The notes under the pieces were generated by a model. It made no database searches. It was not told the DNA's origin and was given only the letters and a program-made list of their open reading frames with translations. A stretch of DNA of 37,572 bases from Roseburia sp. (GTDB lineage: Bacteria > Bacillota > Clostridia > Lachnospirales > Lachnospiraceae), in the NCBI GenBank assembly GCA_022771695.1, contig JALEKJ010000067.1:1-37572 (forward strand), given 5' to 3'. Position numbers and translations under genes: made by a program. Shown one piece after another: positions 7,407 through 16,434 of this stretch. Position 1 is the stretch's first letter. Each line of letters opens with the position of its first letter.

Positions 7407-8396
7407 ATGAGTAAAATTATTGGGCAATCATTGCCGGGCATTCCGTGGGAGGAGAAACCGGAGGGATACCGGATGCCGCTGTGGCGTTATAGCGGGAATC
7501 CGATTATTGGAAGAAACGGAAATAAGATATCCAACAGTGTGTTTAACAGCGCGATTGTACCTTTTGAAGACGGGTTTGCCGGTGTGTTCCGCTGTGACAG
7601 CCGTTCTATCAGCATGGATATTTTTGTGGGAAGGAGCAAAGACGGAATTCATTGGGAGATTGAGGATGAGCCGGTGCAGTTTACGGGTGCGGACGGGGAA
7701 ATCTTAAAGCGGGAGTATCGTTATGACCCAAGAGTCTGTTTCTTAGAGGACAGATATTATATTACATGGTGTAATGGATATCATGGACCGACCATCGGAG
7801 TGGCTTATACGTTTGATTTTAAGAAATTCGTACAGTTGGAGAATGCATTTTTGCCTTGCAACAGAAACGGTGTGCTTTTCCCGAAAAAAATAAATGGAAT
7901 GTACATGATGCTCAGCAGACCGAGTGATAACGGGCATACGCCATTTGGCGATATCTTTATCAGCCAAAGTCCGGATATGGAATTCTGGGGACGGCATCGT
8001 CATGTGATGAGTCCGATTAAGGATGATTCTTCTGCATGGCAGGGGACGAAGGTAGGACCGGGACCGATTCCAATCGAGACAGATGAAGGCTGGCTTATGA
8101 TTTATCACGGTGTTATTACGACCTGTAATGGATTCGTATATCGGATGGGAGCAGCCCTTTTAGACCATGAAGAGCCGTGGAAAGTCCTCTATCGCTCGAA
8201 AGATTACATTTTGGCACCGCAGGAGTATTATGAATGCGTGGGAGATGTACCAAATGTGGTGTTCCCATGTGCAGCGCTTACGGATGCTGCGACAGGAAGA
8301 ATTGCCGTGTATTATGGATGCGCGGATACGACGACAGGCATTGCATTTACAACAGCAAATGAGTTACTATGTTATCTGAAAGAGTATCATATTTAA
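7407..8396 (+). CDS. GH130 glycoside phosphorylase (beta-1,4-mannosyl type)
   Basis: The 329-residue five-bladed beta-propeller enzyme of family GH130 is cytoplasmic, with no signal peptide. Visible family features are the N-terminal [11 protein letters not shown], the [20 protein letters not shown] block, the [21 protein letters not shown] block, [20 protein letters not shown] and the MIYHGV motif. GH130 enzymes phosphorolyse beta-1,4-mannosides to mannose 1-phosphate. With GH38 and GH20 beside it, the likely substrate is Man-beta-1,4-GlcNAc from N-glycan cores, though a manno-oligosaccharide is possible. An in-frame ATG at 7389 exists, but GAGG at 7397-7400 supports 7407. It lies between the hairpin at 7344 and the GH38 gene. 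Confidence 0.9.
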   Translation: MSKIIGQSLPGIPWEEKPEGYRMPLWRYSGNPIIGRNGNKISNSVFNSAIVPFEDGFAGVFRCDSRSISMDIFVGRSKDGIHWEIEDEPVQFTGADGEILKREYRYDPRVCFLEDRYYITWCNGYHGPTIGVAYTFDFKKFVQLENAFLPCNRNGVLFPKKINGMYMMLSRPSDNGHTPFGDIFISQSPDMEFWGRHRHVMSPIKDDSSAWQGTKVGPGPIPIETDEGWLMIYHGVITTCNGFVYRMGAALLDHEEPWKVLYRSKDYILAPQEYYECVGDVPNVVFPCAALTDAATGRIAVYYGCADTTTGIAFTTANELLCYLKEYHI

Positions 8397-8414
8397 CAGA
8401 AGTGGGAGGCTTTA

Positions 8415-11400
8415 ATGGATTTTTTAGACAAGAGAGTCAAAGGTATTTGCGATGAATTAAAAAAGCTGAAAATAAAGCAACGTTTCCCGATTGGAATCTG
8501 GGAGTATAAGGAAGGAAACTATATCCATCCCAAAGATGTAATGGAGGATAAGCAGCCGTGGAAAACGTTTGACAGTCAGACGATGCATTGGTATGGGCCG
8601 GATTGTCATTATTGGTTTAAAACCAGCTTCACCGTGCCGAAGGAATTGGACGGAAAGGCGATGTGGATGCATGTCTGCACGCAGATTGACGAATGGGATG
8701 ACGGGAAAAATCCACAGTTTTTGCTCTTTGTCAATGGGAAAGTAACGCAGGGCATGGATATGAACCACAGAGATGTACTCTTGTCAGCTTCGGCGGTTGC
8801 AGGAGAAACACTGACACTGGAACTGCAGTCCTATACGGGAACACTGCATCGCGAATTTAACCTGATTGCAGAAATGGAAGAAGTAGACGCCCAGATTGAA
8901 AAGCTTTATTACGATTTATGGGTTCCGTTGTCTGCATTTTCGCGAATGGACGAGGATGACAAGACGCGCAGGGACATCGAACATATTTTGAATGATACCA
9001 TCAATTTTCTCGACCTAAGGACTCCGTATACAGATGCATTTTATGCGTCCCTGCAGGAGGCCTCCGATTATATTGACAGAGCGCTTTACTCGGATATGGC
9101 AGGATATCAGGATGTGATTGCCACCTGTATCGGACATACGCATATTGATGTGGCATGGTGGTGGACCGTGGCGCAGACCCGGGAGAAGGTCGCAAGAAGC
9201 TATGCGACGGTTCTAAAATTGATGGAAGAGTATCCGAACTATAAGTTTATGTCCAGTCAGCCGCAGCTTTATCAGTTTCTGAAGGAGCGTTACCCGGAAC
9301 TGTATGAGCAGGTAAAGGAGCGGGTAAAGGAAAAGCGCTGGGAGCCTGAGGGCGGTATGTGGGTAGAGGCAGACTGCAACCTGACTTCCGGTGAATCGTT
9401 AGTGCGTCAGTTTATCCATGGCAAACGTTTCTTCCGGGAAGAGTTTGGAGTGGATAACCGGGTGCTGTGGCTTCCAGATGTGTTTGGCTACTCGGGGGCG
9501 CTTCCGCAAATTATGAAAAAGTGCGGTATCGACTATTTTATGACGACAAAGCTTGCGTGGAACCAATTCAACAAGATTCCGTATGATACGATGCTTTGGC
9601 GCGGAATTGACGGAACAGAGGTGCTGACACATTTGATTACGACGCTGGGTGTCGACCAGCCGATTAAGGATTTCTTTACGACCTATAACGGGATGCTGCA
9701 TCCCGATGCTATCATGGGAGGCTGGATGCGCTATCAAAATAAGGATATCAATAATGACATTCTTGTCTCTTACGGGTACGGGGATGGCGGCGGCGGTCCG
9801 ACCAGAGAGATGCTTGAGACTTCGCTCCGCATGGAAAAGGGGATCAAGGGAATCCCGAAGGTACGTCAGGAATTTTCGCGCACCTACTTTGAAGAACTGG
9901 AAGCGCGTGTGAAGGATAACAAGAGACTTCCGGTTTGGGAAGGTGAGTTCTATTTTGAATATCATCGTGGAACGTATACTTCTATGGCACGGAATAAGCG
10001 TGCAAATCGAAAGTCAGAGTTGGGGCTTATGGATCTTGAGCTGTTAGCGGTTATGGCGGATGAAAAGCTTCCTTATCCGACCAAAGAACTGGATGCCATG
10101 TGGAAAACTGTGCTGTTAAACCAGTTTCATGATATCCTGCCCGGCTCCTCGATTCATGAAGTGTACGAGGTGACAAAGCGGGAGTACGCAGAGATTTCCG
10201 CCCTGAGGGAAACACTGGCAAGGGAGCGGATGGAAACCCTCGCAGGAAGCGGAACAGGCGTGACGATTTTCAACACCATTGGAAAAGGGCGCAGTGATGT
10301 GGTAAAGCTTCCGGATATGGAGGCAGAGGCGCTTGTGGATGAAAACGGAATCCGTTATCCGGTGCAGAAGACGGCAGAGGGCTCTATTGTTTATGTGAAA
10401 AATTTGCCATCCAAGGGATATAAGACTTTTTCGAAGGCGGATACGAAAGAGCCGGTACAGATACCGTTTGTGCTTGTGAGTGATTATAAACTCGAAACCC
10501 CTTATTACACGATACAGCTGGATGAGGATGGGTTGTTTACGAGCATTTATGATAAGGAGAATGGACGGGAAGTCATAAAACCGGGAGAACGGGCAAATCT
10601 GATGCGGATGTATGAAGATAAGCCTATTTATTATGATAACTGGGATATTGATATCTACTATACGGAAAAATTCTGGGATGTAGACCAGCTAGAACAAATG
10701 GAATGGACCGAGCTTGGACCGGTTCGGGCGACACTTGTGCTGACAAGGAAAATCAGTAACTCTCTCATCCGGCAGGAGATTCATTTTTATGCGGAAAGTA
10801 GACGCATTGAATTTGAAACGTATGTGGATTGGAAAGAGCACCAGCATTTGTTGAAGGTGCACTTCCCTGTGGATGTACATACGGACGAGGCAACCTTTGA
10901 TATCCAGTTCGGCAATCTTACAAGGAAGGTACATCAGAATACAAGCTGGGATAAAGCTCGCTTTGAGAGCTGTGGGCAGAAGTGGATGGATGTATCGGAG
11001 GGACACTACGGTGTCAGCCTTTTAAATGACTGCAAGTATGGACATTCCGTTAAGGATTCCAATATCGCGTTGACATTGATTAAATCCGGAATTGAGCCGA
11101 ATCCGACGACGGACTATGAGGAGCATTTCTTTACTTATGCACTTTACCCACATGCAGAAGGATGGCGTGCAGCAGGAACGGTAAAAGAGGCATATATGCT
11201 GAATCAGCCACTTATCGCGGTGAATGGTGGAGAAGCGCAAAAGAGCAGTTCTTTTGCCAGTGTTGATAAGGAAAACGTTATCCTGGAAACCATTAAGAAG
11301 GCCGAGGACGGAGAAGGAACCATCCTGCGTATGTATGAGTCGGAGAATGCAAAAACAAACGCGTGGTTGACGGTAAACAGGCGCTTTGCCAAGGCATATA

Positions 11401-11504
11401 TCTGTAATTTGTTAGAGGAAGCAGAGACAGAAGCAGAAGTGGATGGAAATCGTATTGCGGTACCGATAAAGCCCTATGAGATTGTGACAGTAAAGATAGT
11501 ATAA
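8415..11504 (+). CDS. GH38 alpha-mannosidase
   Basis: The 1029-residue cytoplasmic glycosidase has no signal peptide and a length typical of bacterial GH38. The N-terminal part is a jelly-roll-like region (about 1-230). The catalytic domain opens at THIDVAWWWTVAQTREK with the zinc-binding H243 and D245. The likely nucleophile is D355 in WLPDVFGYSG. Then follow FMTTKLAWNQFNKIP, the helical mid domain (LLNQFHDILPGSSIHEVY), and long beta-sandwich C-terminal domains ending near LEEAETEAEVDGNRIAVPI. It removes terminal alpha-mannose from imported N-glycan or mannoprotein fragments. The ATG has GGGAGG upstream and lies 18 bases after the GH130 gene. Confidence 0.95.
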   Translation: MDFLDKRVKGICDELKKLKIKQRFPIGIWEYKEGNYIHPKDVMEDKQPWKTFDSQTMHWYGPDCHYWFKTSFTVPKELDGKAMWMHVCTQIDEWDDGKNPQFLLFVNGKVTQGMDMNHRDVLLSASAVAGETLTLELQSYTGTLHREFNLIAEMEEVDAQIEKLYYDLWVPLSAFSRMDEDDKTRRDIEHILNDTINFLDLRTPYTDAFYASLQEASDYIDRALYSDMAGYQDVIATCIGHTHIDVAWWWTVAQTREKVARSYATVLKLMEEYPNYKFMSSQPQLYQFLKERYPELYEQVKERVKEKRWEPEGGMWVEADCNLTSGESLVRQFIHGKRFFREEFGVDNRVLWLPDVFGYSGALPQIMKKCGIDYFMTTKLAWNQFNKIPYDTMLWRGIDGTEVLTHLITTLGVDQPIKDFFTTYNGMLHPDAIMGGWMRYQNKDINNDILVSYGYGDGGGGPTREMLETSLRMEKGIKGIPKVRQEFSRTYFEELEARVKDNKRLPVWEGEFYFEYHRGTYTSMARNKRANRKSELGLMDLELLAVMADEKLPYPTKELDAMWKTVLLNQFHDILPGSSIHEVYEVTKREYAEISALRETLARERMETLAGSGTGVTIFNTIGKGRSDVVKLPDMEAEALVDENGIRYPVQKTAEGSIVYVKNLPSKGYKTFSKADTKEPVQIPFVLVSDYKLETPYYTIQLDEDGLFTSIYDKENGREVIKPGERANLMRMYEDKPIYYDNWDIDIYYTEKFWDVDQLEQMEWTELGPVRATLVLTRKISNSLIRQEIHFYAESRRIEFETYVDWKEHQHLLKVHFPVDVHTDEATFDIQFGNLTRKVHQNTSWDKARFESCGQKWMDVSEGHYGVSLLNDCKYGHSVKDSNIALTLIKSGIEPNPTTDYEEHFFTYALYPHAEGWRAAGTVKEAYMLNQPLIAVNGGEAQKSSSFASVDKENVILETIKKAEDGEGTILRMYESENAKTNAWLTVNRRFAKAYICNLLEEAETEAEVDGNRIAVPIKPYEIVTVKIV

Positions 11505-11584
11505 ATATTTATCGTGGAGACGGAAGATAGGAAGGAAATAAAAACCCCACAGGAGATTTTGCTGATGGATGGAGGAGTGTTGCT

Positions 11585-13453
11585 ATGGAAGGAAACCATG
11601 AAATGTACTTAATACCAAAACCGAAGCAGTTAGAAAAACAGAGGGGCAGTTTCTGGCTTCGTTATGACAGCAGGATCGTGCTCTCGCCGGAAGTCGGTAG
11701 CAATGGCATGGTTTATGCCAATATTTTGAAGTCATGTATACAGACATGGACAGGGCAGAGACCGGAGATTGTAAAGGGCAAGCCGAGGGAAGGAGATATA
11801 TTTCTTTGCCGTGCCGAAGGGCTTGATGCAGAGGAATATCGCCTTACCATAGGGAAACAGGAGATTGTTGGAGCGGGAGGCGATGGCGCAGGCATTTTAT
11901 ATGCCGTCCAGACACTCTGCCAGATAGTGGAACAGTGCAAAGGTGAGCTCCCCTGTGTGGAGATTGCAGATAAGCCCGACCTGAAACATCGCGGTTATTA
12001 TCTGGATGAGACGAGGGGAAGAGTTCTTAAATTGGATTATTTGAAGCGCACAGTAGACCGGCTGTGCCGTTACAAAATAAATGAATTCCAGCTATATATT
12101 GAGCATACATACTTATTTCAGGGACTTTCTGAGATGTGGAGAGACGAGACACCGCTTATGGCAGAAGAGATATTGGAACTGGACTGTTACTGCAGGGAGC
12201 GTCATATCGAATTGATACCATCCTTGGCGAGCTTTGGGCATCTTTACACATTGCTTTCGACAAAAAGCTATGAAGAATTGTGTGAGATGGAGGATGCCTC
12301 GCAGCAGCCTTTTTCTTTCTGGGACAGAATGAAGCATCATACCGTAAATGTGACAGATGAGCGTGTACTTCCATTGATTAAGGGGATGCTCGAAGAGTAT
12401 ATGGCGTTGTTTTCTTCGGATAAGTTCAATTTCTGTGGGGACGAAACCTTTGACATTGGAAAAGGAAAGACAAAGGCATATGCAAAGGAGCACGGTGTGC
12501 ACCGCATGTACATCGACTATGTGAAGGAGCTTTGCAGTTTTTTGGTGGAAAAGGGAAAGCAGCCGATGTTTTGGGGGGATGTAATCTGCGCGGAGCCGTT
12601 TTTGATAAAGGAACTGCCGGAGGAGATTGTCTGCCTGACGTGGGGGTATGCGCCAAACCAGCGGGAAGATGAGAGCCGCAAGATGGCAGAAACCGGAGTA
12701 AAACAGTATTTATGTCCGGGAGTCGGTGGCTGGAATCAGTGGCTGAACCTGATAGAAAGTTCCTATGAGAATATTGTGCGGATGTGTTCCTATGCCAAGA
12801 AATATAAGGCAATCGGGATATTGAATACGGATTGGGGAGATTTTGGGCATATCAATCATCCAGAGTATTCGGTTCCCGGCATGATTTACGGTGCTGCATT
12901 TTCATGGAACTATGAGGTGTTGCCATTTGAAGAAATCAACCGGCAGATTGCCAAAATAGAATATTGCGATGCTTCGGAGACACTTGTAAATCTGTTGGCA
13001 AAGCTGTCGGCATACTCCCTTTTTACCTGGTGGGATGCTGTGATGTATTATGAGATAAGAGAACTGGGCGGAGACGAGAAGGAACTGCCGGCACTGGATA
13101 GGGTATCTGACGGGGCGGAAGTGAAAATGACAGATGCCAAGCTGGAAACGCTTTGCCACCAAATTCAAAAGACTGCAATTCATATGGATAGCCGTGGCTT
13201 GGAAATTTTACGCGCTTATGATATGACTATTGAAGGCATGCGCATCTGGAACGAAATCGGTACAGCTCTGGCGGGCCAGAAGACAGAGCCATTTCTTCTG
13301 GCAGAACGCTTGGAAACGTGGTTTATGCATTATAAGGCTTTATGGCGGGAGATTAGCAAAGAGGGAGATCTTGCGCATGTTGCGGAGATTGTGTTCTGGT
13401 ATGCAGATTTGCTGCGCGGCAGAACACGGAGAAAAAGGAGGCTGGAATGTTAG
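11585..13453 (+). CDS. GH20 beta-N-acetylhexosaminidase-like glycosidase
   Basis: The 622-residue protein has an N-terminal GH20b domain (about residues 7-125, from YLIPKPKQLEKQRGSF to the AGILYAVQTLCQIV block) and a TIM-barrel catalytic domain starting at HRGYYLDETRGRV. The GH20 catalytic pair Asp-Glu is D286-E287 in FNFCGDETFDIG. The enzyme uses substrate-assisted catalysis to release terminal GlcNAc or GalNAc. There is no signal peptide, so it acts on imported sugars. GGAGGAG about 9 bases before the ATG at 11585 fixes the start. Its last 7 bases overlap the ROK kinase gene, implying translational coupling. The C-terminal region after about residue 480 is helical and does not match anything I know. 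Confidence 0.88.
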   Translation: MEGNHEMYLIPKPKQLEKQRGSFWLRYDSRIVLSPEVGSNGMVYANILKSCIQTWTGQRPEIVKGKPREGDIFLCRAEGLDAEEYRLTIGKQEIVGAGGDGAGILYAVQTLCQIVEQCKGELPCVEIADKPDLKHRGYYLDETRGRVLKLDYLKRTVDRLCRYKINEFQLYIEHTYLFQGLSEMWRDETPLMAEEILELDCYCRERHIELIPSLASFGHLYTLLSTKSYEELCEMEDASQQPFSFWDRMKHHTVNVTDERVLPLIKGMLEEYMALFSSDKFNFCGDETFDIGKGKTKAYAKEHGVHRMYIDYVKELCSFLVEKGKQPMFWGDVICAEPFLIKELPEEIVCLTWGYAPNQREDESRKMAETGVKQYLCPGVGGWNQWLNLIESSYENIVRMCSYAKKYKAIGILNTDWGDFGHINHPEYSVPGMIYGAAFSWNYEVLPFEEINRQIAKIEYCDASETLVNLLAKLSAYSLFTWWDAVMYYEIRELGGDEKELPALDRVSDGAEVKMTDAKLETLCHQIQKTAIHMDSRGLEILRAYDMTIEGMRIWNEIGTALAGQKTEPFLLAERLETWFMHYKALWREISKEGDLAHVAEIVFWYADLLRGRTRRKRRLEC

Positions 13454-14361
13454 TTGGAGGGATTGAGGCAGGCGGCACAAAGATGGTGTGTGCGATTGGA
13501 GAAATTGACGAGGTATCGTTGAAAGAGAGAGAAAATATCGGGGCAGTACAGGTGCGGATTTTAGAGAGAGTTTCGATTCCGACTGAAAACCCGGCAAAGA
13601 CGTTGCCGCGCATGGCAGACTTTTTTGCGGGAAGAGGAATCAAAGCATTAGGAATTGGATGTTTCGGACCGGTAGATTTAAATAAGAAATCCAATACTTA
13701 TGGTTATATCACCAAAACTCCGAAAGAGGAGTGGGCAGATTGTGATATGGCAGGAACGTTTCAAAAAGCGCTCGGTGTGCCGATCGGATTTGATACGGAT
13801 GTCAATGCGGCTGTCCTGGGGGAAGTGACCTGGGGAGTGGCGAAAGGGTGTGATACGGCAATCTATATTACGGTTGGAACCGGTGTGGGCGTAGGCGTGT
13901 ATTGCAACGGAGACCTTTTGCATGGTCTGGTGCATCCGGAGGCAGGGCATATTCTTTTACAGCGTCATCCGAAGGATACCTATGCAGGCAGGTGTCCGTT
14001 CCATGCAAACTGCATGGAAGGACTTGCGAGTGGCCCTGCTGTGGAAGCCCGTTGGGGAAAGCCTGCAATAGAGCTTGCTGCTTGCCGAGAGGTCTGGGAA
14101 ATGGAAGCATATTATATTGCGCAGGCGATTGTAAATTATACTCTTACATATTCACCTCAGAAGATTATCCTTTGGGGAGGGATTATGCATCAGGAACAGC
14201 TTTTTGCGATGGTGCGGAACAGGGTACAGGAAATGCTCGGTGGTTATGTACAGCATCCATTGCTTCAGGGAAGTCTGGAAGCGTATATTGTTGCGCCGGG
14301 ATTGGGCGAGAATCCGGGAATTATGGGAGCCTTTGCCCTTGGATTGCGTGAGCTTGCATAG
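13447..14361 (+). CDS. ROK-family sugar kinase (fructokinase/mannokinase type)
   Basis: The 304-residue cytoplasmic kinase has the N-terminal phosphate-binding motif GGIEAGGTKMVCAIG, the catalytic aspartate D118 in FDTDVNAAVLGE, the adenosine-binding region ITVGTGVGVGVY, and the ROK zinc site (H168 and C183-P-F-H-x-x-C189-x-E-G). Its overall form is that of GmuE/YdhR-type fructokinases, which sit in mannoside operons. It could phosphorylate free mannose, or fructose or GlcNAc released by the upstream enzymes. Which one is not decidable from sequence. AAGGAGG lies before the ATG, and the start overlaps the GH20 stop (ATGTTAG). It is the last gene of the operon. Confidence 0.92.
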   Translation: MLVGGIEAGGTKMVCAIGEIDEVSLKERENIGAVQVRILERVSIPTENPAKTLPRMADFFAGRGIKALGIGCFGPVDLNKKSNTYGYITKTPKEEWADCDMAGTFQKALGVPIGFDTDVNAAVLGEVTWGVAKGCDTAIYITVGTGVGVGVYCNGDLLHGLVHPEAGHILLQRHPKDTYAGRCPFHANCMEGLASGPAVEARWGKPAIELAACREVWEMEAYYIAQAIVNYTLTYSPQKIILWGGIMHQEQLFAMVRNRVQEMLGGYVQHPLLQGSLEAYIVAPGLGENPGIMGAFALGLRELA

Positions 14362-14427
14362 TAAAAGATACATGCTTTTCAGAAACTTTTTATTCGGCAA
14401 ATATAGGTAAAAATTGGATGAAATATC

Positions 14428-14456
14428 AAAAATACCACAAAATGTGGTATTTTTTT
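14428..14456 (+). terminator. Terminator of the glycan operon
   Basis: AAAAATACCACA (14428-14439) pairs with TGTGGTATTTTT (14443-14454) over a 3-nt loop, with the T-run continuing to 14456. Confidence 0.92.
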
Positions 14457-14479
14457 GTATGGTTGGTCAGTTATACTTT

Positions 14480-14540
14480 AGTGAGTGAAAGTCCATGTGA
14501 GGACTATTCGACACGAAAGAAACAAACTTTCTTCTTTTTT
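14480..14540 (+). other. Unassigned structured non-coding stretch
   Basis: Within the 334-base gap 14362-14695, two short hairpins follow each other: AGTCC/GGACT (14490-14494 with 14501-14505) and GAAAG/CTTTC (14515-14519 with 14527-14531). A pyrimidine-rich run ends at 14540. It could be a weak second terminator or a small RNA. No family is recognised. Confidence 0.25.
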
Positions 14541-14588
14541 CTGGTCAATACTTAAGAAAAATTTTTTGCTCTTTTTTGAATAGAAAAT

Positions 14589-14616
14589 TTGACTTTTGGC
14601 AATAATTGAGTATGAT
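14589..14616 (+). promoter_or_regulatory. Promoter of the SleB-type hydrolase gene
   Basis: TTGACT (14589-14594), a 16-bp spacer and TATGAT (14611-14616) form a plausible sigma-A promoter. Confidence 0.55.
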
Positions 14617-14630
14617 AAGGCTTTGTGTTG

Positions 14631-14651
14631 TGGCAGCTTTTGGGGCTGCCA
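14631..14651 (+). promoter_or_regulatory. Hairpin at the start of the SleB-type leader
   Basis: TGGCAGC (14631-14637) pairs with GCTGCCA (14645-14651) over a 7-nt loop, a few bases after the expected transcription start. Only a broken T-rich tract follows. It could stabilise the 5' end or act as a weak attenuator. Confidence 0.4.
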
Positions 14652-14695
14652 TGCATTTTATATAGATAGGTATCATTCTTGAGGAAAGGAGCAAA

Positions 14696-15370
14696 ATGAA
14701 CAAGAAAATATTGGACGTAACAGTTGCGTTTACATTTTGTATTTGTCTCATCGTTACGACCAAGATTGAAGAGAAGGATAATGCGCAGTATATCCGGGAG
14801 GAGATTGCTGTGACGGAAGAAAAAGAAGCAGTTACAGCAGGTGTGTGCAATGTCCTTTCTGAGTATTCATTTACGACAGAATCAGATGAAGAAACAGGTA
14901 TTGCAAAAAAAGAGGTAATCGTGGTTACAACACCTTCCGGAGAGGAAACGATTACAGAAAATGATAGAGAGGATGAGAACGAGGCGTTAGAGGAAGAAAC
15001 ATATCAGAACAGATGGAATATTTCTCTGACGGCAGAGGAAATTGACTTGTTGGCCAAGATTGTTTGGCTAGAGTCAAGAGGTGAACCCCAGGAGGGGCAG
15101 GAGGCTATTGTGGAAGTGATTTTTAACCGCATGGTTTCCGATAAGTATCCGGATACGCTCTACGATGTACTGAGCCAGAAGAACCCTGTACAGTTTTGCT
15201 CTTGGAAAAACAGAGAAAGTGCAAAGCCTACGGAAAAGGAATATCAGTCCATTGCGAACGTATTGAACGGAAATACGAATATATTAAGAAATGATACACT
15301 TTATTTTTCTACGGAGCCGTTGACATCCAGACTGGATGTTATGATTGGCGGACATAGCTTCTGCTATTAA
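14696..15370 (+). CDS. SleB/CwlJ-type cell-wall hydrolase
   Basis: The 224-residue protein has an N-terminal membrane anchor or signal segment (about residues 6-21, VTVAFTFCICLIV), a Glu/Thr-rich linker (about 25-105), and a C-terminal Hydrolase_2 domain (about 108-224) with LLAKIVWLESRGEPQEGQEA, a V-I-F-N-R-M block and the C-S-W block. The domain is found in SleB and CwlJ, lytic enzymes acting on cortex or peptidoglycan. The key glutamate of the family is the E in WLESRGEP. With a single anchor it would act outside the membrane on the wall. AGGAAAGGAGC precedes the ATG. Whether it serves sporulation or vegetative wall turnover cannot be decided here. Confidence 0.88.
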   Translation: MNKKILDVTVAFTFCICLIVTTKIEEKDNAQYIREEIAVTEEKEAVTAGVCNVLSEYSFTTESDEETGIAKKEVIVVTTPSGEETITENDREDENEALEEETYQNRWNISLTAEEIDLLAKIVWLESRGEPQEGQEAIVEVIFNRMVSDKYPDTLYDVLSQKNPVQFCSWKNRESAKPTEKEYQSIANVLNGNTNILRNDTLYFSTEPLTSRLDVMIGGHSFCY

Positions 15371-15392
15371 GTGAACGGTGGCGCAGAGAAAG

Positions 15393-15428
15393 AAAAAAAG
15401 AGTGCCGGGAAAACCGACACTCTTTTTT
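15393..15428. terminator. Terminator between convergent hydrolase and cold-shock genes
   Basis: The left arm A-run with AGAGTGCCGG (to 15408) pairs with CCGACACTCT and a T-run (15414-15428), with one mismatch, over a GAAAA loop. A-runs and T-runs on both sides suit use in both directions. Confidence 0.85.
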
Positions 15429-15517
15429 CATCCATTGTTTACAATATCTTAATCTAACAAATAAAACAAGTCTATTTTAAAGAAAAAGGTACATGAAACT
15501 AGTGATTAGAACAGCAA

Positions 15518-15718
15518 TTATTTGATTACTGTTACGTTGGTTGCCTGAGGTCCCTTGGATCCTTCTACAACTTCGAATTCTACTGCAGCGCCTTCTTCGA
15601 GGGATTTGAATCCTTCCATGTTAAGTCCTGAGTAGTGTACGAATACGTCATTTCCTGCTTCGTCGGAGATGAATCCGTAGCCCTTTTGGTTGTTGAACCA
15701 TTTAACTGTACCTTTCAT
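15518..15718 (-). CDS. cspA: Cold-shock protein (CspA family)
   Basis: The 66-residue single OB-fold nucleic-acid-binding protein has both RNA-binding motifs: RNP1 as KGYGFI and RNP2 as VFVHY. The opening [19 protein letters not shown] is typical of Firmicute CspA/CspB. The length equals the family norm. A TTG one codon upstream could also start, but the ATG at 15718 has GGAGG (plus strand 15728-15732) at a 9-base spacing. It is a monocistronic gene that probably acts as an RNA chaperone. Its leader contains a perfect 12-bp palindrome (15748-15759). Confidence 0.97.
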   Translation of the reverse strand: MKGTVKWFNNQKGYGFISDEAGNDVFVHYSGLNMEGFKSLEEGAAVEFEVVEGSKGPQATNVTVIK

Positions 15719-15747
15719 CAAAAAGTACCTCCAAAAAATAATACTAA

Positions 15748-15759
15748 CTGTTTAAACAG
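15748..15759. promoter_or_regulatory. Palindrome in the cold-shock gene leader
   Basis: CTGTTTAAACAG is a perfect 12-bp palindrome about 30 bases upstream of the csp start codon. It could be a regulator site or an RNA structure. Which one is unknown. Confidence 0.35.
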
Positions 15760-15804
15760 CTATAAGTACCATAACATAATAGTTTATAAAAGTAAAGCAA
15801 TAAA

Positions 15805-16308
15805 TTATAGTTCCTCGAAAGCAATTTCGTGGTTCTTAAGGAAGCGTTTTACCAGGGAATCCCACTCCTGCTCCAGACTCTTATCCACAGAAAAAATCCG
15901 GTAAGAGATGCCGGTAGTAAGGAGAAGCTGACCGTTCTGAAATATGAGATTGAGAAACATTCCGGTGATGTCCTCCGGCGAAAAAGTGCTATGCGTCTGT
16001 GCCAGTGTTCGAGTAAGGTTTGCAGGTGAAAGCAGGAATACAAACTTGAAATAGGAAGGAGTCCTCTTCCCCTTGATTAAATTGAAGCATTGTGGACGCA
16101 CCTGACCAAAGGGGATATAGGAAAGTCCATCCAGTTCTTGTTCTTCGAGTTCTTCGGAGGAATAGAAATCAGTATGAAGAGTTCCGTCCATCTCCCACGT
16201 GCAGCCGCCGCAAATGGAGGCTTCACGCAGTAAGAAATTGTCGAATGTTTCCGTACAGAGCAGTTTATTCATGAAGTCTTTGATTTCAATCAGATTTAGT
16301 GCGAGCAT
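15805..16308 (-). CDS. DUF5721 family protein
   Basis: The 167-residue soluble protein resembles DUF5721 proteins of Lachnospiraceae. The N-terminal pattern NLIEIKDFMNKLLCTETFDN and the central CFNLIKGKRTPSYFKFVFLLS are the blocks I recall. The frame extends to 16326, but the ATG at 16308 has GGAG (plus strand 16315-16318) and gives the family's usual M-L-A-L start. There is no signal peptide or membrane segment. The function is unknown. It stands alone, divergent from the secretion operon, and its promoter lies within the intergenic stretch shared with that operon. Confidence 0.8.
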   Translation of the reverse strand: MLALNLIEIKDFMNKLLCTETFDNFLLREASICGGCTWEMDGTLHTDFYSSEELEEQELDGLSYIPFGQVRPQCFNLIKGKRTPSYFKFVFLLSPANLTRTLAQTHSTFSPEDITGMFLNLIFQNGQLLLTTGISYRIFSVDKSLEQEWDSLVKRFLKNHEIAFEEL

Positions 16309-16340
16309 AAGTAATCTCCGTTCCATTTTTCATATGGGAT

Positions 16341-16370
16341 ATTATAGCATTAACCGGATAGAGAATACAA
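16341..16370 (-). promoter_or_regulatory. Promoter of the DUF5721 gene
   Basis: On the minus strand, TTGTAT (plus-strand 16365-16370) and a consensus TATAAT (plus-strand 16341-16346), preceded by an extended-10 TGC, are 18 bases apart. Confidence 0.65.
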
Positions 16371-16434
16371 TAAGTGAGAAAAATATGTACATAAAAAGGT
16401 ATGCAAACGTAGTTAATATGGGACTAATTGACTA

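Noticed and set aside
9399-9965. 188-codon frame on the minus strand opposite the GH38 gene
   Set aside because: It lies wholly within a gene with clear catalytic motifs on the other strand, has no ribosome binding site, and has a composition typical of an antisense shadow.
13902-14351. 149-codon plus-strand frame inside the ROK kinase gene
   Set aside because: It is a shifted frame within a gene whose ROK and zinc motifs are all intact, with no ribosome binding site.
14461-14560. Group II intron or insertion-element remnant
   Set aside because: The likeness is only to a few short purine-rich words. There is no domain V hairpin, reverse-transcriptase frame or terminal repeat, so it is left as an unassigned stretch.
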